A stretch of DNA of 64,000 nt from CAWAXW01 sp963786155 (lineage in GTDB: Bacteria; Actinomycetota; CADDZG01; WHSQ01): positions 1,736,001-1,800,000 of the forward strand of contig CAWAXW010000006.1 in the NCBI GenBank assembly GCA_963786155.1. Reading direction: 5' to 3'. Under the pieces are notes generated by a model, which saw only the letters and a list, made by a program, of their open reading frames with translations, had not been told where the DNA came from and ran no database searches. Of the stretch, positions 20,544 through 29,884 are shown piece by piece (positions within the stretch are counted from its first letter, which is position 1; each line of letters opens with the position of its first letter). Both the position numbers and the translations under genes were made by a program.

Positions 20544-22904
20544 TTACCAAGCTCCAAGAAGTTGGGGATCGATCGCCGGCGTCTCGTCGAGAACCGGGAT
20601 CTGAGTGCCGGCCGCGTACTCGGGCTCCCTGCAACTGGGCACTCCGTTGTTAACGGGGTGGTTATCGGTCAGGTATTCGCCGCCTTCGCAGACATCGACC
20701 ATCCAGCCCGTGAGCAGGAACTGTGCCTCCTGCCAGCCGGCCGCAGGCTCGCTGCGTCCGTGACCGTGCGGGTCGCCCGTGTGGTCCGGTGGGACGTTGC
20801 CGTTCGGCGGGGTCGCGTTGCCGCTATCCCAGTAGATAAGGGCAGACCCTTTGTACGGGTACTCGGCGCCATCGATGAAGGGATCGAGAGCCCAGTGACG
20901 ACCGTCACCGAGACCCTCCATGATCGGAGCTCCGATCGTCCGAGCCTCGACCTCCGCGGACACGTTCGCAACCTGGTGGTCGGAGTAGGCGACCTGAAGC
21001 ATCACATCGTGGGGAGGCGTGTTGGCGAGGGGATCGGTGGTCATGTGGGCCGCATAGCCGTTGGCCTCGCCGCGATCCCAGAGCATCTGGATCAGCGAGA
21101 AGCCGATCTGGCGCTCGATCGGGTCCCGGTAACTCTCGTAGTAAGGGACTGAGTAAGCGGGGAGCTCGGGCTCGAGGGCAAGCTCGCCTTCCCAGTCGAC
21201 GCTCCGGTTCAACAAGGTCGAGTAGTTCATGCCGGGAACGCCGAGGATCGCCCGGTGGATGTCGGGTGACACCGCGACCAAGGACCCACCCATGATTCCG
21301 CCCTGACTGTTGCCGTCGTAGTGCAGCGTGGACTCCTCACCCTCACCGGCGGTGTCGATGAGCGACGCACCTTCGTTCTGGAAAGCGGGGTCCGAGGCGA
21401 AACCGTCCGGGTGGATGAGCGCCCGTCCGGCGAACATGAAGTTCAGGAAGCCCTGTTGCGCCCTGTCCGGCAGCGAAGGGAAGTGTGAGATGTCGGTGAG
21501 GATGGCGACGACGGTAGGAGCGTCGGATAAGGACATGCCCCACCAGTCGAGCGCACAACCCATGAAGGGGCCGTTACGCCGCGGCGACTTGAGGTCGCCC
21601 AGCTGATCGCGCGTGTCCCGAGCAGCCCGTGGCCGTACAACATCGGCTTCTGTTCTGTAGCTGAGACGCCATCGTTGCTCAACGCGACGTCACACATGAA
21701 AGGCACCTGCACGGTCGACTCGGCCGGGTTCTGGTCCGGGAGCGTGTCTGCATCCGCGGGGTCGTCGTAGAGACGCGATACGGGGGCGGGGAAGATCGAG
21801 AGGAAGGTCGTTCGGCCTCAGCTTGCCTTCAGACTGCTGGAGCCGGTCCATGTAGTTCGGGACCGTGATGCGTCCCTCTACCCTGCGAACGTCCTGAGTG
21901 TGCGTGACGCCGCGGGAGTCTTTGAATTCTTCGGTGCGCGTGCTCGCCCCATCGATCACGAATTCCGGCGCGGCCCCCTCGACGAGGCGGTCCGACAGAT
22001 CCGTGTCGCCAAGGATCCGCCCAAAGGCGTCGTCGCGCATCGCGAGCATCCGCTCGGACAGGTTGCGCTCGCTCGCCACCGTGAAGTCCCAGGCGAGGTA
22101 GAGGTCTTCACGCGCTATCCCTGCCCCTTCCAAGACGGGGAAGACGTTCTCCTCGAAATGCGTGCGGCGGGCGGTCTCGGTCGGTAGCGGCACCGTCGGC
22201 GCCACCTTGTCGCGGATAGCCGCGAACGCGGCCCCCGCGGGGATGACCGATCCGTCGGCCTCTTTCAGGTTGCGAAGGGCGACCACGTAGCGGGTGCCCT
22301 CGGTGAAGTTGACGGCCGGACGAAGGATCAAGAGCCTGTCGCCCGTCTCCATCGCGCCCCGGTGCGAGTCCAGCTCGGACCAGAAGGGGTGCCGCTCGCC
22401 CGTGGCCGTGTTGATGATGACCATCGGGGCATCGGGGCTCTCGTAGAGCCCGATATCGGCGATGTGGTCGCGGTGGTCGAAGTAGCCGGGCTCGTTGATG
22501 CCAACCTCGCTGTGAGCGCGGTCGGCCGTACCCCACGTCTGATGCAGGTCGATCCCGGGCACCGACGTCATGACCGTCGAGCCCGGCGAGAACCCGTCGT
22601 TGCGGTTCCACTCGGTCGGGTCGACCGGCTTGCCTTCTCCGCCCTCAGTTGTCTCCGCGCCCGTGCGAGGCATCGCCAGGGGGTTGAAGTCGATCCGCAG
22701 CCCGGTGTCCGTGGAGGCGTCAGCCTTCGTGAAGAAGTCATTGGGGAATGGAAGGAGACAGGCGGCCCCATCGATCGGGTCACAGCCCACTCCCGTGGGT
22801 ACGGGCGCCACGGGCGCCGCTTGCACGGAAGCGATCGGCAAGGCGGCCGCGAGAAGGGCCACGAGAGCAACAGGTACGGCAAGGCGGAAAGATGCGCGCG
22901 TCAT
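20544..22904 (-). CDS. Secreted alpha/beta hydrolase (esterase/lipase-like), two frame breaks
   Basis: ATG 22904 gives a signal peptide (LAVPVALVALLAAALPIASVQA). The N-terminal ~350 residues (PFPNDFFTKAD, INTATGERHPFWSELD, LAWDFTVASERNL) are of a kind seen in large secreted actinobacterial hydrolases. Breaks near 21796 and 21608 are repaired by removing one and two bases; the joined text then reads LYGHGLLGTRDQLGDLKS. The catalytic part has the nucleophile elbow DGNSQGGIMGG and ends VLDETPAIDPQLLGAW. A late His region (GLGDGRHW) may complete the triad. About 786 residues. The substrate is unknown. It is followed within 5 bases by the ceramidase-like giant. Confidence 0.75.
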
Positions 22905-22991
22905 TTAGCCCCCAAGTCAGGTCGGGTAGGTAAAAAGTGGTGCCCGTGGGGGCTTAGTTAGACGCCGGAGGCGCCCCTCCTGCTTGCCTTG

Positions 22992-23426
22992 CTAGGGGGA
23001 GACGACCAGTGTTCCTCGCATGCTTTCGTGGAGCGTGCAGAAGAACGTGTAGGAAGCGCCGGGCTCGATCTTGTCGAGGCCGAGGACCTCAGTCTGCTGT
23101 CCGACGGCTATCTGCTTGGTCCAGAACAGGGGGCACTGGCCCTTCTTGTAGCTCCTGCACCACGGCTGCTTGTTCGATCCGGCGATGCCGTCGGCCGCGG
23201 GGTCCTGGACCACGTTGTGCATCGCGATGTCCAGGTTCACGTAGGTGACTGCACCGCCCTTCTCGATCACGATGACGGGAGCCGTGTATCCGTAGAACTG
23301 CGAGCCCGGGCCGCTGGTGACGACGTAAGCGGGTGGCACCGAAACGGCATTCGCGACCGTCGGGACGAGCATCAAGGCGAAGACCGAGCCGATTGCGATA
23401 AGCGGAGCGAGAAAACGTGTCTTCAT
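22992..23426 (-). CDS. Secreted cupredoxin-type copper protein
   Basis: 144 residues; signal peptide to about PTVANA. One cupredoxin fold: first His ligand in DIAMHNVVQDP, then the C-terminal ligand loop FFCTLHESMRGTLVV (Cys, His two residues later, Met three further), the full type-1 copper set. Such proteins carry electrons outside the membrane. The ATG overlaps the stop of the neighbouring cupredoxin gene (ATGA). It is followed by an 87-base gap before the alpha/beta hydrolase. A CRSYKKGQC segment between the ligands could form an extra disulfide. Confidence 0.85.
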   Translation of the reverse strand: MKTRFLAPLIAIGSVFALMLVPTVANAVSVPPAYVVTSGPGSQFYGYTAPVIVIEKGGAVTYVNLDIAMHNVVQDPAADGIAGSNKQPWCRSYKKGQCPLFWTKQIAVGQQTEVLGLDKIEPGASYTFFCTLHESMRGTLVVSP

Positions 23427-23888
23427 AGGACGATCACTGTGCCTTTCATGTTGGGGAACACGGTGCAAAAGAAATCGACGGTCGTACCCGACTCCAGGTT
23501 CTCTGTTCCAAAGACCTTGGTCTGAACGGCCCCCACGGTCATCGTGATCGCGGGGGACCACAAGAGCGGGCACTTGCCGATCGGGAAGCGGCGAGGGTTG
23601 CGGACGGGATGCGTACGCTCCTTCGGATTCGCCGGTCCACACCACAATGTGTCGTCCGGTCCTTTGGCTGTCGATCTGACGTTGTGGGGGAACAGCTCCG
23701 CGTTGACGAACTGGAGAGTCCTCGCCCGGCTGCACGACCACGACCGGCGTGGCGTAGGTCGCCTCGCGGCTACCGGAGATGGCGACGATCGCCGGCGTAC
23801 CCGCGGCAAGCGCGGGGGGTCCGACGAGGGTCGAGCCCATGATGGCTCCCGCCATCGCTGCTCCGACGACGCCCGAGAACCGCCTCAT
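23423..23888 (-). CDS. Secreted cupredoxin-like protein with His-to-Phe change in the copper loop, one frameshift
   Basis: Signal peptide MRRFSGVVGAAMAGAIMGSTL. Removing one base near 23721 joins ATYATPVVVVQPGE to TLQFVNAELFPHNVRS; the span of 466 bases (3n+1) agrees, giving about 154 residues. The first His ligand (PHNVRS) and the Cys and Met of the last loop are present, but the loop reads FFCTVFPNMKGTV: the second His is Phe. If real, a classical type-1 site cannot form, so this may be an altered copper site or a copper-free partner. It starts one base inside the stop of the propeller gene. Confidence 0.78.
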
Positions 23889-25478
23889 TATGGGAGTCCG
23901 TAAGAGACGATGTATGTGCCGTTGGCAACGAACAGCCGGTTCCGAGCGATGGCCACACCCTGGCTCGCCTGATCCGGAGCAGCCGCACCGACGTCGGCGG
24001 ATATCGGACGGCGCATGAGCGGCAGGCCGGTGTCGGCGGCCACCATGTTCAGGTTCCCGGCGCCGTCCACGACGTAGACGACACCGTTCGCGGTCGAAAC
24101 CGATTGGTAGTGGATACCGTCATTGGTCGGATATGCCCACTGGATCCTGCCTTCGGTGTTCTTCTTAGTCCCGATACCGACCATGTGCCCGGGGCTGCCC
24201 ACCGTATAGACGCGCCCATTCGCGTAAGCACCGGACGTCGCGTTGCAGGCGAAACACGGAGCGCTGATCGTTGCCTGCCACGCGGGCGACATGTGATCGG
24301 CGTAGATCGCGTGGTACACCCCGGCCTTCTGGAGGTTGCCCATAAGCAAACGGCCCGAGGAGTCGCGGAAGAGGTTCGGAGAAGCGCCGAAGTCGAGGTC
24401 GAGCATCAAGCAGCCGATACTCCACACCAGCACGACGGTCTCTTCAGCAAAGTTGTCGCAGATCGCCTGGCGATCCGCCCCGCTCACGTACTGGTCCGGC
24501 CGGCCCTTGTAATGGTCGACGACATCCCCGAAGGTCGGCCGGTTGGAATCCCCGTCGATCTTCAGCAGCGCGTTCGCGAAGCGGGCTTCTTTACCTTCGC
24601 TGTGCGGGTTGCCGCCGCAGGCGTAGATGTATTTCTCGACTGGGTCGAGGGCCGCTGAACACCACACTGACGCCCCGTGGTACCCGTTCTTGTATTCCTT
24701 GTCGGTGATCGTCCAGCGAGTCTCGAGGATGGCTCCGCCGTCGCCGCCACCACCCGCTTTGCAGATGACGTTCTGACGCCCAGAGCACGATCGTGAGGCA
24801 TCCAGGATCGCGTAGCCGCCGCGCGGTCGGGCCGCTGCCCTCGACGCCCAGCCAGCCTTGAAAGATCAAGCCGTCGTAGTACACGGGGTTGGCGTTGAAT
24901 ACGCCGGCGAACTTCTTTGTCGTCATAACGGTCGACTTCCACAGCACGTCGCCGGACGCCTCGTCGAGGGCCGCTACATAAGGAGCTCCCGGCCGGCTGA
25001 CCGCTACGAAGACCATTCCGTTCTCGACGGTCGGAGAGCCGACGATCACGCCTCCGATAAGGGAGCCGCCGCCTTCGCCGATGAGTTGCGTGCTCCAGGC
25101 ACGCTTTCCGTTGTCGGGGTTCAGAGCGAAAACCCAGCCCGTGCTGGAAGCCACGAACACACAGCCGTCCGCGACCACCGGGGTGTTCTGGAACCCGCCC
25201 CCATCGGGGACGCCTTCCTGGTCGGCGGTGTTGAAGACCCACTTTGGCTCGAGCGACGCTGCGTTGGACGCGTCGATCTTCTTCTCGAGTGGTTGCGAAC
25301 GCGAGTTGGAGAGATCCTGCCCGTAGCGGCGCCACTCGCCACCGGGATGGTTGGGGTTCGCGCCACAGGCTGACTTTCCGCCTGCCGTCACGGGAGCAAA
25401 GGATGCGACCGCTATTGCGGCCGCGAACGCGACGCTCAACACGCCGACCTTGAGCAGGCGGTTCGAGGTGCGTCCCAT
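23888..25478 (-). CDS. Secreted PQQ-type beta-propeller protein (quinoprotein dehydrogenase-like), one frameshift
   Basis: Signal peptide at the N-terminus (VGVLSVAFAAAIAVASFA). The repeats are those of PQQ/BamB-like eight-bladed propellers: EWRRYGQDLSNSRSQP, FQNTPVVADGCVFVASSTGW, VFALNPDNGKRAWSTQ, PYVAALDEASGDVLWKS, VYTVGSPGHMVGIG, GVVYVVDGAGNLNMV. One extra base near 24822 breaks the frame (repaired SGPTRGGYAILDAS); about 530 residues. It has no CxxCH haem motif, so electrons would have to leave through another carrier; the adjacent cupredoxins are candidates. PQQ binding is not proven by sequence alone; a cofactor-free propeller is possible. The start is the ATG at 25478 or a GTG three bases earlier. 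Confidence 0.78.
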
Positions 25479-25485
25479 CACAGTG

Positions 25486-26043
25486 CTACCCCCCTAGGGT
25501 CACGGACGAGAAGGTCGCGTCCGCGTAACCGACCTGAGGGCACGAGTCCCCGACCTGAACGCCGAACTCGACGGTCATGTCCGAGCCCTTCTTCGGCTGC
25601 TCGTGCAGCTTGACCACGATCTTGCCGGCACCGTTGTGCGGTCCCTGCAGCTTGGCGACGCCCAGCCACTTGCCCTTGTCGTCGAGCGCGGCCGCCGTCA
25701 CCCATGCGTAGGGATCGAGCGTGCCGTCGAAGTTGAGGGTCACCTTCTTGACCGGCGAGGTCACGTGATGCTTCAGGTGGAGTGTCGCCCAACCCGCTGC
25801 CGGTTCGGGCGCACAGCCGACGACCGGCGAGATCCCTGGGAACACTCGCCTCACTGTGACGTGCCCGGTCTCGGGGTCGGTAGTTATCTCGTTGAACTCA
25901 TCTCCACCCGACGGTCCCGCCTTGTAGGGAGGCTCGTGGGTGGCACCACCCTTCTTTGCCGTGGCGGGAGCGACGAAGCCCGCTACCACCATCGCGGCGA
26001 TCATTCCGATAAGCAGCACTCGGCCCCGCATCACGGTGTCCAT
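25486..26043 (-). CDS. Secreted protein of unknown function, 185 residues
   Basis: The signal peptide (VLLIGMIAAMVVAGFVAPATA) is followed by a beta-rich mature part: TGHVTVRRVFPGISPVVGC, WATLHLKHHVTSPVKKVTLNFDG, KIVVKLHEQPKKGSDMTVEFGVQVG. Two cysteines (GCAPEP, DSCPQVG) could form one disulfide. I do not recognise a family; it looks like a single immunoglobulin-like or C2-like sandwich. It overlaps the stop of the amidohydrolase by 13 bases if the ATG at 26043 is used (by one base for an ATG at 26031), and is followed after a few bases by the propeller gene, so it belongs to the same transcription unit. Confidence 0.72.
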   Translation of the reverse strand: MDTVMRGRVLLIGMIAAMVVAGFVAPATAKKGGATHEPPYKAGPSGGDEFNEITTDPETGHVTVRRVFPGISPVVGCAPEPAAGWATLHLKHHVTSPVKKVTLNFDGTLDPYAWVTAAALDDKGKWLGVAKLQGPHNGAGKIVVKLHEQPKKGSDMTVEFGVQVGDSCPQVGYADATFSSVTLGG

Positions 26044-27818
26044 GGGCTGTTCCAGAGGTCGTGGAGAACGCCCTTGGCCGTTCTCTCGCCGTAAACGGAG
26101 TTCGATGCAAGCGGCGAGCGGAGCCGCGCCCCCTCACCTTCGAGGTAACCCTCGTCCCGCATCTTCTGGACGTCGTCACACAGGATCTTGTTGAGCTTTG
26201 CGTCGGCGTCGACGTTGTATGCCACCGCCGCATTGCGTCCAAGGATGCCGTTGCGAATGGAGCGCTCGGGGTGCGGACGCCCGTCGGTCGGCCAATCCCG
26301 GATCACAGGGTGCGGCCGGCGGTAATTACTTGCGTCGTGGCAGTCGAGCCGCGGGTCCCAGCGGTCGCCCTCGAGCCCGTGCGGGAGGTTGTAGAGCTCC
26401 CGGGCCTTCGGCGAGAAGTCGAATCCGCGGAAGGCGACGATCTCGGACTGCGGCGATCCGTACCAAAGGCTGTCGGTGCCCCAGCAGATGCGACGGGGGC
26501 CGACGTGCTTGATCATCTTGCCGAGGTAGTGAGCAGCGTCCTTCGTGTTGCCCATGACGCTACGCCACACCGAGCCGGTCTCTGCGTACACGTTTGGTGA
26601 GTTCCCATGCTGGAGCCCGGGCGGGATGTGGCTCTCAGCATCGAGCCCCGCCTCCCGCAAGGTCTTGACGAAAGTGTCGACGCCGCGGTCCGCGGAGTTG
26701 ACCTTGTTGTCGCCCGGGTAGGGAGCCTGCGGCTCGCCGTCGTAGCCGGAGTGATAGATGATGAACGTCACTTCGGGATGCTTTCTCGCCGCGGGCCCCA
26801 CGTCTCTGGGCGAGGCCGCCCGCTGGTCGAAGCCCGGCAGGGCGAAGCCCTTGTGAACGGCGATCAGCTTGGGAACGTTGTACTCGTTGCCCACCTGCAC
26901 GACGTGGTCGAGGAACTGGTCGCCGACGGGGTCGTCGAGGAACCAACCCGACTGGTAGGGAACGTCACCCCAGGCCGTGTAGCACTTCCAACCCCGGATC
27001 TTGTCCCCGTGTAGCTCGAGGTTCTGGCGCATGAGGTCGAACTCTTCCTTCATGAAGAGCGGCTCGGCGTACTTGCTCGTGGACGTACCGAGCGAGCCAC
27101 GGTTGGGCATCACGAAGGCGTGCATGACCGTGCGCTGCGTGCCGCCCGCCAGCTCCTTGATGGTGTCGATCGTCAGCGCGGCCTCATCGATAGGGAGAGG
27201 TTGGTTGGACGGCTCGGCCGGCACGGCCGAGAGCACGCAATAGTTGGTCGAGGAGTCGAGGTAGAGCTCTTTCAGGTAGTGGAAACGGCCGAGGTTCTCG
27301 ATCGGGTCTGCCTCGCGGCCCCCGCGGAACGGAGTCTCGGTCGGCCAGTAGGGGTCATCCCCCAAGAAGCTGCCGGCCTGGGGCCACACGGCTGCAAAGA
27401 ACGCCTCGATGACGGGGTTGGTCACCCTCCACGTCCCGTTTGGGTGCACGTGGTGGGACTGGACGTCGAACACGAACTCGCCCGGCATGTTGTTGAGCTG
27501 GGCGCCCTTCCATTCGAGGTCGCAGGCCTTGTTGGTCAGGGTGTTGTGGGCGTACGCGTTGTACCCGCCCCACGTCGTTCCGGTGACCTGGTTGATCGCC
27601 CAGACACCGATGCTGAACGCAGCCGCGCTCCGCACGAACTCGCGCCGACTCATCGCGAAGCGTCTACGAACCCGCTCCGTTTCCTCGTCGGCCAACGCCA
27701 TGATCGCCAACTGCTCCGCCGTTGGAGCCTCGGGCAAGAATTCCCCGTTGCTGACGGGGAGGACATCAATGGGAAGGCCCTCCCAAAGATCCCCGTAGTG
27801 AGACTTCCACTTAATCAC
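26031..27818 (-). CDS. Exported amidohydrolase-2 family TIM-barrel protein with internal Tat-type signal
   Basis: 595 residues. A twin-arginine pattern SRREFVRSAAAFSIGVWA sits at about residues 56-73, behind a ~54-residue leader. The catalytic barrel begins at FDVQSHHVHP, where amidohydrolase-2 members have their first metal-binding histidines. It continues VPKLIAVHKGFALPGFD, TFIIYHSGYDG and RRICWGTDSLWYGSPQ (late His and Asp regions). These enzymes hydrolyse, hydrate or decarboxylate small, often aromatic acids; the substrate here is unknown. Possible Tat export suggests the metal is loaded before secretion. It sits between the 606-residue copper-type protein and the 185-residue protein; 27 bases separate it from the former. 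Confidence 0.82.
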   Translation of the reverse strand: MIKWKSHYGDLWEGLPIDVLPVSNGEFLPEAPTAEQLAIMALADEETERVRRRFAMSRREFVRSAAAFSIGVWAINQVTGTTWGGYNAYAHNTLTNKACDLEWKGAQLNNMPGEFVFDVQSHHVHPNGTWRVTNPVIEAFFAAVWPQAGSFLGDDPYWPTETPFRGGREADPIENLGRFHYLKELYLDSSTNYCVLSAVPAEPSNQPLPIDEAALTIDTIKELAGGTQRTVMHAFVMPNRGSLGTSTSKYAEPLFMKEEFDLMRQNLELHGDKIRGWKCYTAWGDVPYQSGWFLDDPVGDQFLDHVVQVGNEYNVPKLIAVHKGFALPGFDQRAASPRDVGPAARKHPEVTFIIYHSGYDGEPQAPYPGDNKVNSADRGVDTFVKTLREAGLDAESHIPPGLQHGNSPNVYAETGSVWRSVMGNTKDAAHYLGKMIKHVGPRRICWGTDSLWYGSPQSEIVAFRGFDFSPKARELYNLPHGLEGDRWDPRLDCHDASNYRRPHPVIRDWPTDGRPHPERSIRNGILGRNAAVAYNVDADAKLNKILCDDVQKMRDEGYLEGEGARLRSPLASNSVYGERTAKGVLHDLWNSPWTP

Positions 27819-27845
27819 CGAGACTCCCCTTTCAGGACTGTTCTC

Positions 27846-29666
27846 TTACTTGACGACTCGGATCGCACCCCTCATAGAGGGATGGATTCGACAGAAGAAC
27901 GTGTAATCCCCCGGACGTGTCGGAACAAAATCCCAATACACGCCGTCCTGCAGGGTCTCGTCAGTCGGCTTGTCCTCGTCGCCCAGTTGTCCCGAGGCGG
28001 GCGAGAAGAAGAGGCCGTAACCGATCTCGGTCGAGTCGAAGTCCATAAGGTCGTTCGGAGACCCGTTGCCACCGTCGGCCACCGGGTAGTCCAGTCCGGT
28101 TGCGCCGGTGCACGGCTCTTTGCAGCGCGTCACGGTGTGCCAGATGTTCAGGAACGTGTCGGTGTTCCAGAACCGGACCGTCTCACCGGCCTTCACCGTC
28201 GGGATGCCGGTCTGGCCGATCACGCCCATGTCGGCGAGGCCGTAGGTGAAGAAGGGCATCGTGATATCGGTCACCTCGGGCCCCGCCTTGTCGGGGAGTC
28301 CCGGGCACTTGGCGTTGCCGCAGCCTCCGAACGTGCTGGTCTCCTGGAGGTGTCCATGACTGACGCTGCCACCGAGACACAGGGTCTTGGTCGGGCTTTC
28401 GAGATCGTTAGTGCAGGTCGCCTTCTTCCAGTTGGGGATCGTCGGAGCCTGGGTTGGGATGCCCGGATCGATCTTCACGTTGTCCTCGAAGACATCCACA
28501 CCTTCGGGAGCGTGCGGGTCCTTAGGGGCGACCCACGCCATGACGATGCCCATGTTCTCGTACCAAGACGTCGTGGCGTCGTAGACCGCGTTGAGCCGGA
28601 GGATGTCGCCGGCCTTGATCTTTACCTTCCAATCCAGGAACGCTCCCGTCCCGGTCATCGAGAAGTCCCACGAGTTGGCCGGTCCACCGGCCAGATCCGG
28701 GTTCTTCCGATCCCAGTACACGGCATCGGATCGATGGATCGGGATCTCCTCGCCCTTTCGGACGAGGCTCACCTCATCGGCGAGGCCGCCCGGATGTAAG
28801 TGGCCTCCCATGGTCACAAGGGTTCCGGCCATGTCTTTCGTAACTTTCCAATCGGCCCCCTTGACCTTCGCCGGTTTGCCTTGTTGCGGGGTCACCTCGC
28901 CGTAGACATCGTGGCGCGAGCAGTTCTGCTTGGGCCAGACGCACACCTTTTGCCCGTAGTAAGGGTCGTACGAGCCGAAGCCCTTCTGCGAGTTGTACAC
29001 CGGGTTGCCGCCGGTGTCGGGGGCGTCCTTCGTGATTGGGCGACCCTGGACGTCGAGCCACACCGGCTTGGCGCCGACGATGCCCAGCTCATCGGCATCT
29101 GCCTCCGCCACGAAATCGACCTCGTAGGTGATCCAGACCTCGAACGGGTCGACAACCGCGCTGTGCACCATGTAGAGGAGCAGCCACGAGTCGGTCTGGC
29201 CGACGTGCATCCCGTAGCCCTTAGGCATGGGAAGGATCGTCTTCTCTTCACCCGCCGCGAAGAACGGCCCGTTGCCGTACGACGGGCTCCCGTTGAGCCA
29301 GGTTCCGTGGTGAAGGTGAACGCGATGGACCGGCGGGGCGATCCCGCTCTGGTCGACCAAGTCGGGCTTGAACCGAGTGATGTAGCCGTCGTAGGCCGGC
29401 TTCTCGATCGTGACGGGGCCGATCAGAACGTCGTTCTGACCCGGCTTGACCGTGATCGGGCCGTAGGTGAACTTGATGCGCTTGCACTTGTCACCGGCCT
29501 GGGCCGAAGCGGTCTTCTCCCAGCCTGCCTTCTCGTACTCAGAGTCCGGGACGCAAGGCTTTCCGGGAACGGGTTCCAAGAAGGCTGGATCCGGGACCTG
29601 GGCCGCTGCCGGGATGGCGATCGCCACCACGAGAGCAGAAAGGATCGCGGCTACTACCGACTTCAT
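27846..29666 (-). CDS. Secreted 606-residue multidomain protein with C-terminal cupredoxin domain
   Basis: Signal peptide VAAILSALVVAIAIPAAAQ. Region A (~60-190) has the His-rich VHRVHLHHGTWLNGSP and MVHSAVVDPFEVWITYEVDFV. Region B (~250-400) has TLVTMGGHLHPGG. The last ~170 residues form a cupredoxin domain with a His at NIWHTVTRCKEPC and the copper loop FFCRIHPSMRGAIRV. The HxHH and HxH motifs recall copper monooxygenase (PHM-like) or SURNod19-type folds, but this is only motif resemblance. First gene of the ten-gene run; a near-perfect palindrome lies just upstream. It may be an oxidase/monooxygenase with its own electron-transfer domain; function unproven. Confidence 0.75.
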   Translation of the reverse strand: MKSVVAAILSALVVAIAIPAAAQVPDPAFLEPVPGKPCVPDSEYEKAGWEKTASAQAGDKCKRIKFTYGPITVKPGQNDVLIGPVTIEKPAYDGYITRFKPDLVDQSGIAPPVHRVHLHHGTWLNGSPSYGNGPFFAAGEEKTILPMPKGYGMHVGQTDSWLLLYMVHSAVVDPFEVWITYEVDFVAEADADELGIVGAKPVWLDVQGRPITKDAPDTGGNPVYNSQKGFGSYDPYYGQKVCVWPKQNCSRHDVYGEVTPQQGKPAKVKGADWKVTKDMAGTLVTMGGHLHPGGLADEVSLVRKGEEIPIHRSDAVYWDRKNPDLAGGPANSWDFSMTGTGAFLDWKVKIKAGDILRLNAVYDATTSWYENMGIVMAWVAPKDPHAPEGVDVFEDNVKIDPGIPTQAPTIPNWKKATCTNDLESPTKTLCLGGSVSHGHLQETSTFGGCGNAKCPGLPDKAGPEVTDITMPFFTYGLADMGVIGQTGIPTVKAGETVRFWNTDTFLNIWHTVTRCKEPCTGATGLDYPVADGGNGSPNDLMDFDSTEIGYGLFFSPASGQLGDEDKPTDETLQDGVYWDFVPTRPGDYTFFCRIHPSMRGAIRVVK

Positions 29667-29686
29667 GCCTTACCCCCTTGCAACTA

Positions 29687-29704
29687 AGCCGCCACGTGAC
29701 GGCT
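29687..29704. promoter_or_regulatory. Near-perfect 18-base palindrome in leader of the 606-residue protein gene
   Basis: AGCCGCCAC / GTGACGGCT: 8 of 9 bases pair, with CACGTG at the centre. It lies about 21-38 bases upstream of the ATG at 29666, just before the purine-rich ribosome site. It could be an operator for the whole secreted-enzyme run or an RNA hairpin in the leader. Confidence 0.45.
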
Positions 29705-29884
29705 GGGACTGGTTGCACCTGCCGGTTCACTGAGGAACTGCCGCGCGACGACGCTGTCAGCGACATCTCACGGTTTCTTCGGTGCCCGTCCTAATTCCTG
29801 CCCGGAAGAGAATGTTTTAGGCGTTTTTTCTTGGTTTCGACCCAACGCGACCGCTCGACAGCGCGGAGTAAGCCGAGCAAGCAG

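Noticed and set aside
22905..22991. A terminator in the 87-base gap between the cupredoxin operon and the alpha/beta hydrolase gene
   Set aside because: Only a weak GCCC/GGGC stem before a short T-run is visible; not strong enough to claim that the ten-gene run is split here, though it remains possible.
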